43,660 bases of DNA from Cyclobacteriaceae bacterium (GCA_016787625.1 JAEUUD010000006.1:1-43660); one strand, 5' to 3'; positions 28,452 through 38,049 are shown, counted from the stretch's first letter. Program-made: numbers and translations. Notes: generated by a model not told the origin, from the letters alone.

Positions 28452-29537
28452 ATGGCCGTCAAAAAATCATACTTCATGCTTGGACTGATGTCGGGGACAT
28501 CCCTGGATGGTCTTGATATCGCCTATGTAGAATTGAAGGTAGCGAAGCAGTGGTCTTTCAGGATAATCAAGGCGACAACCATTCGGTATGACAAGGTGTG
28601 GGAGGATCGATTGCGGAAAGCCCATACGCAACATGGTCAGAAATTGATGGAATGGCATGCTGCATACGGCACATTCATTGGTCAGCAATGTCTCGCTTTC
28701 ATAAAAAAGCATGGGATCAGAAAGGTGGATGCGATTGCTTCGCACGGACATACGATATTCCATCAACCCGAAAAAGGATTCACATTTCAGCTGGGCGATG
28801 GTCAGGCCATACAGGCGTCAACAGGGATTCCTGTTGTCTCAGATTTCCGGTCACTCGATGTAAACCTTGGAGGCGAAGGTGCACCCCTGGTGCCCATGGG
28901 AGACCGACTGCTTTTTTCATCGTATGATGTTTGTCTCAACCTTGGAGGGATCGCTAACCTTTCTATGGAAGTGCGCGGCAAGCGTAAAGCATTTGATGTT
29001 TGCTTCTGCAATATGGCCTTGAATTTTCTGATGCAAGAGGAGAACAAGGCCTTCGATAACAATGGTATGCTTGCGAGAAGTGGTGTCGTTGATATTGAGC
29101 TCCTCAACAAGATGAGCCAGTCATATGATCAAATCAGAAAATCCCGCAAATCCATAGGGCGTGAGTTCTTTGAAGCTTCCATCCAGCCCATGCTGGAAAA
29201 TAAACGCATCCCTCGGGCTGACAGGTTGCGAACCGTTTGTGAGTCGACGGCCATTGAACTGGCATTGGCAGTACCCAAATCCCGAAAGAAGTTAACCATG
29301 ATGGCAACCGGTGGTGGAGCCCTCAATGGATTTCTTGTTCAACTGCTTCAGGAGAGACTGATCGGCAAAGTCAGCATTGTTCTTCCATCCACGGAGATCA
29401 TCGCCTTCAAAGAGGCCCTGGTCTTTGCTTTACTTGGCGTTCTTCGTATGCGAAATGAGATCAATGTACTGAGCTCGGTGACCGGAGCCCGTCGTGATTC
29501 ATCCAGTGGTGCAATGATTGGAGCGTTCGCGCAATAA
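28452..29537 (+). CDS. anmK: anhydro-N-acetylmuramic acid kinase
   Basis: AnmK recycles cell-wall anhydro-MurNAc by hydrolysing the 1,6-anhydro ring and phosphorylating it to MurNAc 6-phosphate. The 361-residue protein opens with GLMSGTSLDG (residues 11-20), the family signature, followed by DAIASHGHTIFH, VVSDFRSLDVNLGGEGAPLVP and CLNLGGIAN, which are typical of AnmK. TGGGALNG near the end is the ATP-site loop. No murQ or other recycling gene is in the window. It ends 2 bases from the opposing nhaD stop. Confidence 0.96.
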   Translation: MAVKKSYFMLGLMSGTSLDGLDIAYVELKVAKQWSFRIIKATTIRYDKVWEDRLRKAHTQHGQKLMEWHAAYGTFIGQQCLAFIKKHGIRKVDAIASHGHTIFHQPEKGFTFQLGDGQAIQASTGIPVVSDFRSLDVNLGGEGAPLVPMGDRLLFSSYDVCLNLGGIANLSMEVRGKRKAFDVCFCNMALNFLMQEENKAFDNNGMLARSGVVDIELLNKMSQSYDQIRKSRKSIGREFFEASIQPMLENKRIPRADRLRTVCESTAIELALAVPKSRKKLTMMATGGGALNGFLVQLLQERLIGKVSIVLPSTEIIAFKEALVFALLGVLRMRNEINVLSSVTGARRDSSSGAMIGAFAQ

Positions 29538-29539
29538 GG

Positions 29540-30826
29540 CTAGTGAATCATCTGGTAGATTACCAGGTACGTGCCGCAGCCTGCAAAGTATCCCAGCATG
29601 GCTATGAGGCTGACGCGCTTCAAATACCAGATAAAATCAATCTTCTCCATGCCCATAACCGCGACGCCGGCGGCGGATCCGATGATAAGAATGCTGCCGC
29701 CCGTGCCGGCACAGTAGGCGAGGTATTCCCAGATAAAGTGATCCATCGGATAAGCTTCGAGACTATACATACCCATGCTTGCTGCTACGAGCGGCACGTT
29801 GTCTATGACTGCAGAAAGTAAACCGATCAATGTGACGATCACAGACTGGCTGCCAACAGTTCCATCGAGCCAGACAGCGAAATGGTGAAGTATTGTCATG
29901 GATTCCAGGGCACCAACGGCCAACAGAATTCCTAAGAAGAACAGGACACTGGATGTGTCTATTCGCTGTAGGGCGCCTGCGGCCGTGTACGGTTTCCGCA
30001 GGGCTTCATCGGCATGCGGGTTGATCATTTCGGAAACAACCCAAAGTACACCCAGGCCGAGCAGCATGCCTATATAAGGAGGAAGATGTGTGACCGTTTT
30101 AAAGACAGGCACGAATACGAGTGCGCCAACACCAAGAAAAAGCATAATAGAGCCTCCCCTGATTTTTTCACTTCCATAGCCGCCTTGATCCTGAGCCGCC
30201 GCGGAGGAATCTCCAAGCGTGCCCTTCATGGTGAATGTGAGGTAAAGCAACGGTACCAGCATGCAAAGCACGCTTGGTATGAAGAGCACTTTCATGATGT
30301 TGACCGTGGAAATCTGTCCTCCGATCCAAAGCATGGTGGTTGTCACGTCGCCGATCGGTGTCCAGGCACCTCCAGCATTGGCTGCAATAACAATCATGCC
30401 GGCAAAGAACATACGCATGTCTTTATTGGGAATGAGCTTGCGAATCAGGGAGACCATCACGATGGAGGTCGTCAGGTTGTCGAGTATGGATGACAGAAAA
30501 AACGTTACCCAGCAAACCAGCCAGAGGAGTTTCACGGCGTTTTTCGTCTGAATGCGATCGGTGACAAGCCGGAATCCCTGGTAAGCGTCGACCAGTTCAA
30601 CGATGGTCATGGCACCCAAAAGGAAGAAGAGAATCTGCGCGGTCTGTGCTAAATGTTCGTTGAGGTGCTCTGCAACCCCTTCAACATTGTCCGATGACAT
30701 GGCATACAGGGTCCAGCACAAAACGCCGGTGAGCAGGGCAGAAGCAGTCTTGTTAATCTTGATTGGATGTTCAAGAGCGATGGCCATATAACCCACCACG
30801 AAAACAAGAATGATCACAACATCCAT
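29540..30826 (-). CDS. nhaD: NhaD-type sodium:proton antiporter
   Basis: This 428-residue inner-membrane protein has about 11-12 hydrophobic segments. SSILDNLTTSIVMVSL, NAGGAWTPIGDVTTTMLW and, near the C-terminus, SAVIDNVPLVAA and GTGGSILIIGSAAG carry the Asp/Asn and Gly features of the NhaD/CitM ion-transporter family. It probably exports Na in exchange for protons. A 16-base inverted repeat lies about 20 bases before its start. Confidence 0.95.
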   Translation of the reverse strand: MDVVIILVFVVGYMAIALEHPIKINKTASALLTGVLCWTLYAMSSDNVEGVAEHLNEHLAQTAQILFFLLGAMTIVELVDAYQGFRLVTDRIQTKNAVKLLWLVCWVTFFLSSILDNLTTSIVMVSLIRKLIPNKDMRMFFAGMIVIAANAGGAWTPIGDVTTTMLWIGGQISTVNIMKVLFIPSVLCMLVPLLYLTFTMKGTLGDSSAAAQDQGGYGSEKIRGGSIMLFLGVGALVFVPVFKTVTHLPPYIGMLLGLGVLWVVSEMINPHADEALRKPYTAAGALQRIDTSSVLFFLGILLAVGALESMTILHHFAVWLDGTVGSQSVIVTLIGLLSAVIDNVPLVAASMGMYSLEAYPMDHFIWEYLAYCAGTGGSILIIGSAAGVAVMGMEKIDFIWYLKRVSLIAMLGYFAGCGTYLVIYQMIH

Positions 30827-30845
30827 AGAGAAAAGGTTTAGGTCT

Positions 30846-30861
30846 CACATAAAGATATGTG
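30846..30861. repeat. short inverted repeat upstream of nhaD
   Basis: CACATA and TATGTG pair around AAGA. On the minus strand the region reads TATCTTTA, one mismatch from the -7 consensus, so the repeat overlaps a possible promoter and could be an operator. Confidence 0.35.
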
Positions 30862-30887
30862 AAAAAACAATTCCCGGAGGGCCGGAA
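30862..30887 (-). terminator. weak possible terminator after lysC
   Basis: On the minus strand TTCCGG pairs with CCGGGAA (one bulged G) around CCCT, followed by TTGTTTTTT. The stem is short, about 45 bases after the lysC stop. Confidence 0.45.
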
Positions 30888-30931
30888 AATGATAAATCTG
30901 GATGAAATCGGATAAGCGGTAGCGACGTTCC

Positions 30932-32257
30932 TTATTCGCCAAGATGAAAGAGTCCTTGATTGAGCAATTTGAGTGACTGCTCCTTGGCATTCGTATCCAC
31001 AAGTATGGAGATGTTGTTCAGGCTTCCACCGAATGAGACCATTCTTATAGGCACGTTTTGCAGCGCCGTAAAGACTTCATGTAGGACCCCTTGTCGCTCG
31101 GTCAGCATATTGCCCACGACGCAGATGATGGATTGATTCTTATGCACGGTGATTGTCCCAAATCCCTGCAGTTGAGCAACGATGGGCTCCAATTGCCTGG
31201 GATCATCAATCGTCAGGGAAACGGCAACCTCTGATGTGGAGATCATATCAATAGGTGTTTTGTAGCGCTCGAACACCTCAAAGACCTGACGGAGGAATCC
31301 GAATGCCAAAAGCATGCGCGATGATTTGATGTTGATGACGATGATGCCATCCTTGGCCGCTACTGCCTTGATCTGACCCACACTACCCTTGTCGCTGATG
31401 AGGGTGCCAGGAGCCTGCTCGTCCATCGTATTCTTCAGTCGAACGGGAACGCCACGCTTTTGTGCAGGCACAATGGTTGAGGGATGGAGAATCTTTGCAC
31501 CAAAGTAGGCGAGCTCCGATGCTTCGTCAAAAGTGAGCGATGCAATAGGCACGGTTTTCTTGACAATCCTTGGATCATTGTTGTGCATGCCGTCAATGTC
31601 GGTCCAGATCTGAATCTCTTCAGCCTTGATGGCGGCTCCTATTAAAGATGCAGTGTAATCACTGCCCCCGCGTTTCAGGTTGTCAATTTCATTCAGGTGG
31701 TTTCGGCAGATGTACCCTTGTGTGATGAGCACATCCTGTTGCTGCAAAGAGGGAAGCAGGGCCATCAGTCTTTCGGATATCTTATCCAGCTCTGGCTCCT
31801 GATTTTCATCAATGGACATGAAGTGGAGGGCGGGAAGCAACCGGCAATCTACTTTTCGTTCACGAAGGTGGTAGTAGAAAAATTCTGTTGACGCCAACTC
31901 ACCCTGGGCCAGAAGCTCCCTGTAGCTGCGATCATCGAAGCGACCCGTCGACAGCAACCTGATCAGGCTGAAGTACCGGCCAACGATCTCAAACCCTATC
32001 GCCTTGTATTCTGACGAGGTAAAAAGGTCAGAAGAATAGGTCTTATAATGCTGCTCGAGGTTATCAATTTCTTTAGCAGCCTGATCCCGTCGGTCCGCCA
32101 TCAAGTGATCGCCGATGGCCACCAACGCATTGGTGGTACCGCTGAAAGCAGAAAGCACCACAACCTTCTTCCCCGGACTGGCCAGAACGAGATCACCAAC
32201 CTTGCGAAGCCGCTCAGGCCTCCCGACAGAAGTGCCGCCGAATTTCAGAATGTGCAT
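30932..32257 (-). CDS. lysC: aspartate kinase
   Basis: Aspartate kinase makes aspartyl phosphate, the first step towards lysine, methionine and threonine. The 441-residue monofunctional protein opens with KFGGTSVG (from residue 5), has RGGSDYTASLIGAAI for aspartate binding near 208, and two ACT domains in the last 140 residues that usually bind feedback amino acids. No homoserine dehydrogenase part follows. It has its own likely promoter at 32282-32317. The amidohydrolase upstream is unrelated in function. Confidence 0.95.
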   Translation of the reverse strand: MHILKFGGTSVGRPERLRKVGDLVLASPGKKVVVLSAFSGTTNALVAIGDHLMADRRDQAAKEIDNLEQHYKTYSSDLFTSSEYKAIGFEIVGRYFSLIRLLSTGRFDDRSYRELLAQGELASTEFFYYHLRERKVDCRLLPALHFMSIDENQEPELDKISERLMALLPSLQQQDVLITQGYICRNHLNEIDNLKRGGSDYTASLIGAAIKAEEIQIWTDIDGMHNNDPRIVKKTVPIASLTFDEASELAYFGAKILHPSTIVPAQKRGVPVRLKNTMDEQAPGTLISDKGSVGQIKAVAAKDGIIVINIKSSRMLLAFGFLRQVFEVFERYKTPIDMISTSEVAVSLTIDDPRQLEPIVAQLQGFGTITVHKNQSIICVVGNMLTERQGVLHEVFTALQNVPIRMVSFGGSLNNISILVDTNAKEQSLKLLNQGLFHLGE

Positions 32258-32281
32258 AACCTGGCCTTGAATTTAAGGCTG

Positions 32282-32317
32282 CAAATATAAGGGTGAATTG
32301 ATCGCGTGAAAATCAAA
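32282..32317 (-). promoter_or_regulatory. probable promoter of lysC
   Basis: On the minus strand TATATTTG (32282-32289) matches TAnnTTTG fully. A TTTG lies 24 bases upstream (32314-32317), somewhat wider than the ideal 19-20. The implied leader is about 20 bases and could form a small hairpin (GCCTT/AAGGC). Confidence 0.55.
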
Positions 32318-32341
32318 CAACACGCTTTCCGTATGCCCAGG

Positions 32342-34051
32342 TCATGGCCTGATGAACGTCACTCTCTTGATCTTTCCTTTTTCAATTTCATAAACGGCAG
32401 CGGCCTTGAGAACTTTTGACCCTGCCCGAACCTTCTCCTGATCAATAATTTTGTTGCCAAGGACCATCCTGGTAACCACTTCGCAATACAGGTTAGTGGC
32501 GGAGGCGAAGAATGGTTCATATCGTTTTCGCATCTCTGCCTTCCCTTTATTCGTCAGTTGATCGGGAAAATTGTACAATTCAACATCGTCATCATAGGTA
32601 TCGAGAAAGGCCTCAAGGTTCCGGGCATTGTAAGCATTCAGCTGACGCTGGACCAGCGCCTCTGGTGTCTCTTTGAGAAGGGTGTCAGCCTTGATGACCC
32701 TGCCGCCCTTGACGATATAATCGATGGCATTCAGGTTTTCGATTTTCTCAAGAGGATTTTTACCAAGGATCACGAGATCGGCAAGTTTACCTTTCTCAAT
32801 ACTTCCAAGTGCCGGCCAGCCGAAGCCGAGAGCGGCATTGATGGTTGATGCCTTCAAGACTTCGCTCGTCGTCAGTCCTGCAGCAACCATGGCCTGTAGT
32901 TCCTGCAAATAGGATGAAGCGTGCATGGTGCCAATATTTCCCGCATCAGTTCCGGATGCCACGTTGACTCCACCTGAAACCATTTTTCTGAGATTGATGC
33001 TCATCACAGAATCGGATGTTGCCGCACTCCTGGGTATTCCGCTTGCAGACATTCTCTTAATCACGGGAGGCCATGAAGCTTCATCCATTTTTTCGGGATC
33101 GGTCAGGGTGCCGTAAACAAATGGATTTGCCCAGGCTAGATCCTGTGGATCGTGACGGAGCTTTCTTGCAAAAGCTGTTCTGTAGCCGTGAGAAACGATA
33201 AGCGTTGGAATGACCGTGACCCGCTTTTCCTTGAGTTTCTTAAGAAATGAATCGGTGAGTACTGCATCATCTACACTGTGTACCAGGATATCAGCTCCTG
33301 CATCAACAGCCAACTCAGCTGTCTTTTGCTGAGTGGCATGAACACAAAGTTTCAGGTTGTTTTCGTGGGTACGCCGGGCAATATGTTTTACCAATTCAAA
33401 GTTCTTTTCTGCCGGAAGTTGTGGCCCGGCGATGTACCAAATCTTGATGAAGTCCGGCTTGCGGGCCATCAGCTTGGCAAAAAGTGAGTCGGCCTGAGCA
33501 ATGGTGGTGATTTTTACGATCGGAGGATCCTTTTTTCCCAGCGCATCGCGGCTGACCATGGAAAAGAGCGGGCCGGTGACATACACATTGGGTCCGGGCA
33601 CTGACTTACTGATGGAGTCACGGACCGAGAAGTTCCACATGGGGCCGCCGACATCAGCCACAGTAGTAATTCCAAGCCTGAGATACCTCGTCAGATGGTC
33701 GGGGGTCATTCTCCTGACAAAGGCCATTTCCTCTTCGTACGGTTTACCTTGAAAAGACACAGCATCAGGTCGTGTGTAGATGCTTCCCGATTGAAAAAAA
33801 TGAACGTGTGAATCAATGAGCCCGGGTATCAGGTACTTTCCCTCACCACTCAGCGTGAGAGCACTGTCAGGTTTTTTGAGTGACTTGGTGGCTCCGCTTT
33901 GTGTAATGGTATTGCCTGAAATCATCACGGACATTCCGGGAGATGTTTTCCCTGTCTTGACATCGATCACGTTGATATTCTCAATCACCTGAACCTGTGC
34001 CGATACGAACACATGCGTTAGGATGCCCACAAGTGTGCTGATGATTTTCAT
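32342..34051 (-). CDS. secreted amidohydrolase with C-terminal NTF2/SnoaL-like domain
   Basis: The 569-residue protein has a signal peptide (residues 1-19, IISTLVGILTHVFVSAQ). Its TIM-barrel amidohydrolase domain has DSHVHF (His82, His84), DFIKIW with the likely bridging lysine, CVHATQ, LVHSVDD and the metal ligand in GTDAG. This is the imidazolonepropionase-like or prolidase-like group acting on cyclic or peptide amides. The last 110 or so residues, after VKGGRVIKADTLLKE, are a separate NTF2/SnoaL-like fold (QRQLNAYNARNLEAFLDTYDDDVELYN cone region, ending YEIEKGKIKRVTFIRP). The start at 34051 gives the signal peptide; the frame is open 17 codons further with no benefit. It follows the dnaK terminator and is separate from lysC. 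Confidence 0.88.
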   Translation of the reverse strand: MKIISTLVGILTHVFVSAQVQVIENINVIDVKTGKTSPGMSVMISGNTITQSGATKSLKKPDSALTLSGEGKYLIPGLIDSHVHFFQSGSIYTRPDAVSFQGKPYEEEMAFVRRMTPDHLTRYLRLGITTVADVGGPMWNFSVRDSISKSVPGPNVYVTGPLFSMVSRDALGKKDPPIVKITTIAQADSLFAKLMARKPDFIKIWYIAGPQLPAEKNFELVKHIARRTHENNLKLCVHATQQKTAELAVDAGADILVHSVDDAVLTDSFLKKLKEKRVTVIPTLIVSHGYRTAFARKLRHDPQDLAWANPFVYGTLTDPEKMDEASWPPVIKRMSASGIPRSAATSDSVMSINLRKMVSGGVNVASGTDAGNIGTMHASSYLQELQAMVAAGLTTSEVLKASTINAALGFGWPALGSIEKGKLADLVILGKNPLEKIENLNAIDYIVKGGRVIKADTLLKETPEALVQRQLNAYNARNLEAFLDTYDDDVELYNFPDQLTNKGKAEMRKRYEPFFASATNLYCEVVTRMVLGNKIIDQEKVRAGSKVLKAAAVYEIEKGKIKRVTFIRP

Positions 34052-34075
34052 GACGGATGCTTTTGATACCAAATT

Positions 34076-34113
34076 AAACAAAAATGCCCCGACCATTTTC
34101 ACGGCCGGGGCAT
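34076..34113 (-). terminator. intrinsic terminator after dnaK
   Basis: On the minus strand ATGCCCCG pairs with CGGGGCAT around an interrupted inner stem, followed by TTTTTGTTT. It lies about 20 bases after the dnaK stop and is the strongest hairpin in the window. Confidence 0.92.
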
Positions 34114-34132
34114 CTGATGGGGTTGATCAACC

Positions 34133-36055
34133 CTACTTCTTCACTTCCTCATATTCTACATCGGTAGCATCTCCATTGCCTTGATTGGATGAGCTTGGCC
34201 CTGCGCCGGCAGCACCACCGTCGGCGCCAGGTTGTGCGTTAGCTCCAGCTCCGGCCGCATACATTTCTTGAGAAGCTGCCTGCCAGGCTGCATTGAGACT
34301 TGCCAGCGCGGTTTCAATCGATGATAGATCCTGACTTTTATGTGCTTCCTTGAGTTTTTCAAGAGCGCCATTCAGAGCAGTCTTGTTGGCTTCCGATAGT
34401 TTGTCACCGTATTCCTTCAATTGCTTTTCTGTTTGAAAGATCATCGAATCGGCCTGGTTGATCTTTTCAATACGTTCCTTTTCTTTCTTGTCAGCTTCGG
34501 CATTTGCCTGAGCCTCAGATTTCATCTTCTGGATTTCAGCATCGGTGAGTCCGGATGATGCTTCGATACGGATTTTCTGTTCCTTGCCCGTGCCTTTGTC
34601 CTTGGCGGAAACATGAAGAATACCGTTGGCATCAATGTCGAAGGTCACTTCGATCTGAGGAACACCACGCGGTGCCGGTGGTATACCATCAAGGTGGAAC
34701 CTTCCAATCGTTCTGTTGTCCTTTGCCAACGGCCGTTCACCCTGGAGTACGTGGATTTCAACAGATGGCTGGCTATCCGATGCTGTTGAAAATACTTCAG
34801 ACTTCTTCGACGGAATGGTTGTGTTGGATTCTATCAATCGTGTCATCACACCTCCCATGGTTTCGATGCCGAGTGACAATGGGGTCACATCAAGGAGAAG
34901 TACATCTTTCACTTCACCGGTGAGTACACCTCCCTGGATCGCGGCGCCGACAGCGACCACTTCATCAGGGTTCACACCTTTGGAGGGCTTCTTGCCGAAG
35001 AATTTTTCTACTTCCTCAACAATGCGTGGAATGCGGGTCGAGCCCCCAACCAGAATGACTTCATCAATTTCCGAAACTGAAACGCCGGCGTCGGCCACAG
35101 CCTTTTTGCAGGGGTCCAGGGTACGTTTGATCAGGTCATCACTCAGTTGCTCAAATTTTGCACGGCTCAACTTCTTGACAAGGTGTTCAGGTACACCGTC
35201 GACCGATGTGATGTATGGCAGGTTGATTTCCGTTTCGTTGGAGCTGGAGAGTTCAATCTTCGCTTTTTCAGATGCTTCCTTGAGGCGTTGTAAGGCCATC
35301 GGATCCTTCCTCAAGTCTATATTCTTGTCGTTCTTGAATTCGTCCGCAAGCCAGTTCATGATGCGGGCATCGAAGTCATCACCACCGAGGTGAACATCAC
35401 CATTGGTTGACTTCACTTCAAATACACCATCGCCAAGTTCGAGGATGGAGATATCAAACGTTCCGCCGCCAAGGTCATAGACGGCAATTTTCATGTCCTT
35501 ATTCTTCTTGTCGAGCCCGTAAGCAAGGGCTGCTGCTGTAGGCTCGTTGATGATGCGTTTCACATCAAGACCGGCAATCTGGCCGGCCTCTTTTGTGGCC
35601 TGACGTTCAGCATCATTAAAATAAGCTGGCACGGTCACGACGGCCTCTGTGACGGTGGTTCCGAGGTAGTCTTCAGCCGTGGACTTCATTTTTTGAAGGA
35701 TCATCGCAGAGATTTCCTGCGGTGTGTACAGCCGGTCGCCGATTCGGACACGGACTGTATCGTTGCTGCCGCTTTCTACAGCGTAGCTCACCATCTTCAT
35801 TTCTCCACTGACTTCCTTGAATTTCTTTCCCATGAAGCGCTTGATCGACTGCACCGTGTTTTTCGGGTTTGTGATCGCCTGCCGTTTGGCAGGATCTCCT
35901 ACTTTGCGCTCTCCTTTTCCATTGTCAAGAAAACCGACAATGGACGGCGTGGTCCTGCGGCCTTCACTATTGGCAATAACCACCGGCTCACTGCCTTCCA
36001 TGACAGCAACGCACGAATTGGTTGTTCCCAGGTCTATTCCAATGATCTTTCCCAT
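34133..36055 (-). CDS. dnaK: Hsp70 chaperone DnaK
   Basis: This 640-residue protein is a full-length Hsp70. GIDLGTTNS (from residue 5), [18 protein letters not shown] and the substrate-domain segment [14 protein letters not shown] are all present, as is a C-terminal Gly/Ala/Asn-rich lid tail ending [11 protein letters not shown] 36055 ([12 protein letters not shown]) is the family start; the open frame to 36091 adds 12 unsupported residues. The gene stands alone, with no grpE or dnaJ beside it, and has a terminator on each side. I could not find a CIRCE-type repeat or a clear consensus promoter in the 150-base upstream gap. Confidence 0.99.
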   Translation of the reverse strand: MGKIIGIDLGTTNSCVAVMEGSEPVVIANSEGRRTTPSIVGFLDNGKGERKVGDPAKRQAITNPKNTVQSIKRFMGKKFKEVSGEMKMVSYAVESGSNDTVRVRIGDRLYTPQEISAMILQKMKSTAEDYLGTTVTEAVVTVPAYFNDAERQATKEAGQIAGLDVKRIINEPTAAALAYGLDKKNKDMKIAVYDLGGGTFDISILELGDGVFEVKSTNGDVHLGGDDFDARIMNWLADEFKNDKNIDLRKDPMALQRLKEASEKAKIELSSSNETEINLPYITSVDGVPEHLVKKLSRAKFEQLSDDLIKRTLDPCKKAVADAGVSVSEIDEVILVGGSTRIPRIVEEVEKFFGKKPSKGVNPDEVVAVGAAIQGGVLTGEVKDVLLLDVTPLSLGIETMGGVMTRLIESNTTIPSKKSEVFSTASDSQPSVEIHVLQGERPLAKDNRTIGRFHLDGIPPAPRGVPQIEVTFDIDANGILHVSAKDKGTGKEQKIRIEASSGLTDAEIQKMKSEAQANAEADKKEKERIEKINQADSMIFQTEKQLKEYGDKLSEANKTALNGALEKLKEAHKSQDLSSIETALASLNAAWQAASQEMYAAGAGANAQPGADGGAAGAGPSSSNQGNGDATDVEYEEVKK

Positions 36056-36149
36056 AGTCTTTGTTAGATTCTTTATTCCCCTCATTGTCAATCATTATGC
36101 CAACGACACCAGGGTGACATACTGGCAGGTAGGGGTCGGAATGGCCATA

Positions 36150-36185
36150 AAACACAAGCAGCTGGCCTTTTTGGAGCCAGCTGCT
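36150..36185 (-). terminator. intrinsic terminator after the CotH-like gene
   Basis: AGCAGCTGGC and GCCAGCTGCT pair perfectly (10 bases) around a 9-base loop. On the minus strand the stem is followed by TTGTGTTTTA. It lies 20 bases after the stop at 36205 and before dnaK. Confidence 0.8.
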
Positions 36186-36204
36186 GATGATCAATGGAGG
36201 CCGT

Positions 36205-37227
36205 CTACTTCTTTCGACAGCCGTCTACAATTTTCTTTTTGAAGGCATTGTCGTCTTTCATGGTAGCATAGAATTCCTCGACGTACTTCTTCATGGTGTT
36301 ATAGTCCCTTGGTGGAAAGTTCTTTTCATAGGCAGCGAGGGTACCCATGACATCAGGTTCAACCTTGAGGTAATGTTGTCGGACCGCCTGAACAACAGGT
36401 TCATTGCGGCAGAATCCCCTGTACACCCGGTCGCGTATGTCGGTTTGACCCAGGTCACTGTTGGGTACGCCATAAGGTGGATTGACAAATCCAGACATAT
36501 CGAAGTCATAGGCAAGCGGGATGTACCGGTTGGTAGGCTGCTTCATGATTTTGGCGTTATGAAGGAATGTTGTGGACCAATCGATGTTGGCAATCATGTA
36601 CTGAAAGATGTCGTGCTTCAATGAGCTGGTGTCGTTGAGACGCATGGGGTGGAGGTTCAGGTTCTCCATGATCTCGCCTTTGTTTCGCTTGGCCACCAGG
36701 TCGTCGTCTTCAATAAGAAAAGCAGTCAATTGGTGGTTCTTCACTTTCTTTCCGTCTGCCTCATTGAAGTCCAGGCTCACCAGTCGTGTGTTAAAATAGT
36801 ATGGTGTGATTTTCTCAAACATCTTATAGCAGAGGTACTCTTTCATCACCAGGTCATTCTTATCGCTGCTGTTCTCGCAAGGCATGACAAGCTTCAGGCT
36901 CTTGTTGCCTTGGAGGATGGTACCCTTGGCGTTGTCTTTGCTGACCTTGATCCGGATGGGTGTGAAGTAACAGTTCTTCCGACGGAAGATACCCCGTGCC
37001 CGGATCTCAATCTTGATGGAGTCCCAACCTCCTGAAGCATTCTTTACATACAATTGGGCGGGCAGATATGTTGAATCGTTCGTTTTCTTTTTAATATCTT
37101 TGATTGATGTGGTAAGCTTCAAGCTTAGCGTTGACTGGTCCGCGAACAGCGGAGTGACTTTCTCATCCTGGGCGTGCAGGTTTATGGAGAAAGCAAGAAG
37201 CAGGAGAAGGCAGACGATGTTTTTCAT
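36205..37227 (-). CDS. secreted protein, possible CotH-like kinase fold
   Basis: This 340-residue protein has a clean signal peptide (MKNIVCLLLLLAFSINLHAQ, cleavage after AQ). The layout IEIRARGIFRRKNCYFTPIRI, then a basic and Asp/Asn-rich stretch, then NIDWSTTFLHNAKIM and YIPLAYDFDMSGFVNPPYG, recalls CotH-family atypical kinases. These have an RG...K strand, a D(W)...HN motif and a late DxD that binds ATP metal. The exact catalytic residues cannot be confirmed by eye. It might act on secreted proteins or cell-wall sugars. ATG 37227 is chosen for the signal peptide; the frame is open far upstream to 37422 across the divergent gene start, which is not credible. Confidence 0.5.
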   Translation of the reverse strand: MKNIVCLLLLLAFSINLHAQDEKVTPLFADQSTLSLKLTTSIKDIKKKTNDSTYLPAQLYVKNASGGWDSIKIEIRARGIFRRKNCYFTPIRIKVSKDNAKGTILQGNKSLKLVMPCENSSDKNDLVMKEYLCYKMFEKITPYYFNTRLVSLDFNEADGKKVKNHQLTAFLIEDDDLVAKRNKGEIMENLNLHPMRLNDTSSLKHDIFQYMIANIDWSTTFLHNAKIMKQPTNRYIPLAYDFDMSGFVNPPYGVPNSDLGQTDIRDRVYRGFCRNEPVVQAVRQHYLKVEPDVMGTLAAYEKNFPPRDYNTMKKYVEEFYATMKDDNAFKKKIVDGCRKK

Positions 37228-37267
37228 ATGATAGGGATGGTTAGGCTTTAATAAGTATTCAATACAT

Positions 37268-38005
37268 ATGACCCGATACTTACAGATTATAAATATCAGG
37301 ACTTTTACGGTCTTAATCATCTGTCTGACAACATCTTTTTGTGTCATTCGATACGATATCAAGTACAATTTTGACCTTACCATCATTAGTATCGCCATTA
37401 TTTTTCCGTTGGTGTTTACCATCCGGGCGGCCTTTCGGCGTCGGGAAAAGGCACTCGACTATCTCAGTCGGTTCAAATCAGGACTATTGATTGTTCACCG
37501 TTGCTTCGAAAGGTGCAAGAAGCTACCGGAAGACAAGCTGACCACTGTGAAAGGACATCTACAGGCTATTTCGGAGTCGATGATCGGATACTTGTCGGCA
37601 GGTAATAATGACGAGACGGCTGTCCGGAAGAACCTGCGCATGGTATCTGAATTTCTGGTCGCTCACAAGGAAGAAGTTTCTTCATCGGAGTCATTTAAAA
37701 TTCTTCGCTTTATGAAGGATGTTCACTCCAGCGTGGAAGGAACGATTGCTATCTACACGCACCACACGCCGATCAGTTTGCGCGCTTATTGCCAGATCTT
37801 TATTTACGTGTTTCCTTTTATATACGCCCCCGCCCTCATGCACCGGCTGGATGAGGGATCTCCTGATTGGGTGGTGTACACCTTGAGCTGTGTCACCGGT
37901 TTTATCCTCATCTCTCTCTTCAACGTGCAGGACCAAATGGAAAATCCGTTTGATCAGCACGGACTGGATGATATCAGGGTAAAACGGTTTGGCCTCGAAC
38001 TGTAG
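37268..38005 (+). CDS. bestrophin-like membrane protein
   Basis: This 245-residue protein has hydrophobic segments near residues 11-28 and 35-52 and again at about 178-193 and 205-222. The tail VQDQMENPFDQHGLDDIRV resembles the E-(I/M)-x-x-PF-(G/D)...DD pattern of bestrophin/UPF0187 channels. Overall it is shorter than most members (about 290-300). It may be a chloride-permeable channel or a related protein of unknown function. It is divergent from the CotH-like gene across 40 bases, so their promoters must overlap. Confidence 0.6.
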   Translation: MTRYLQIINIRTFTVLIICLTTSFCVIRYDIKYNFDLTIISIAIIFPLVFTIRAAFRRREKALDYLSRFKSGLLIVHRCFERCKKLPEDKLTTVKGHLQAISESMIGYLSAGNNDETAVRKNLRMVSEFLVAHKEEVSSSESFKILRFMKDVHSSVEGTIAIYTHHTPISLRAYCQIFIYVFPFIYAPALMHRLDEGSPDWVVYTLSCVTGFILISLFNVQDQMENPFDQHGLDDIRVKRFGLEL

Positions 38006-38049
38006 AAATCCTTCCTGATCGAACTGCTGTTATTTCGTCCGCGAATCTT

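Noticed and set aside
34716..35393. 225-codon open frame antisense to dnaK
   Set aside because: It lies wholly inside dnaK and reflects dnaK codon use.
36056..36149. CIRCE-like heat-shock repeat before dnaK
   Set aside because: I looked for the TTAGCACTC/GAGTGCTAA dyad and found no match; heat-shock control is not visible here.
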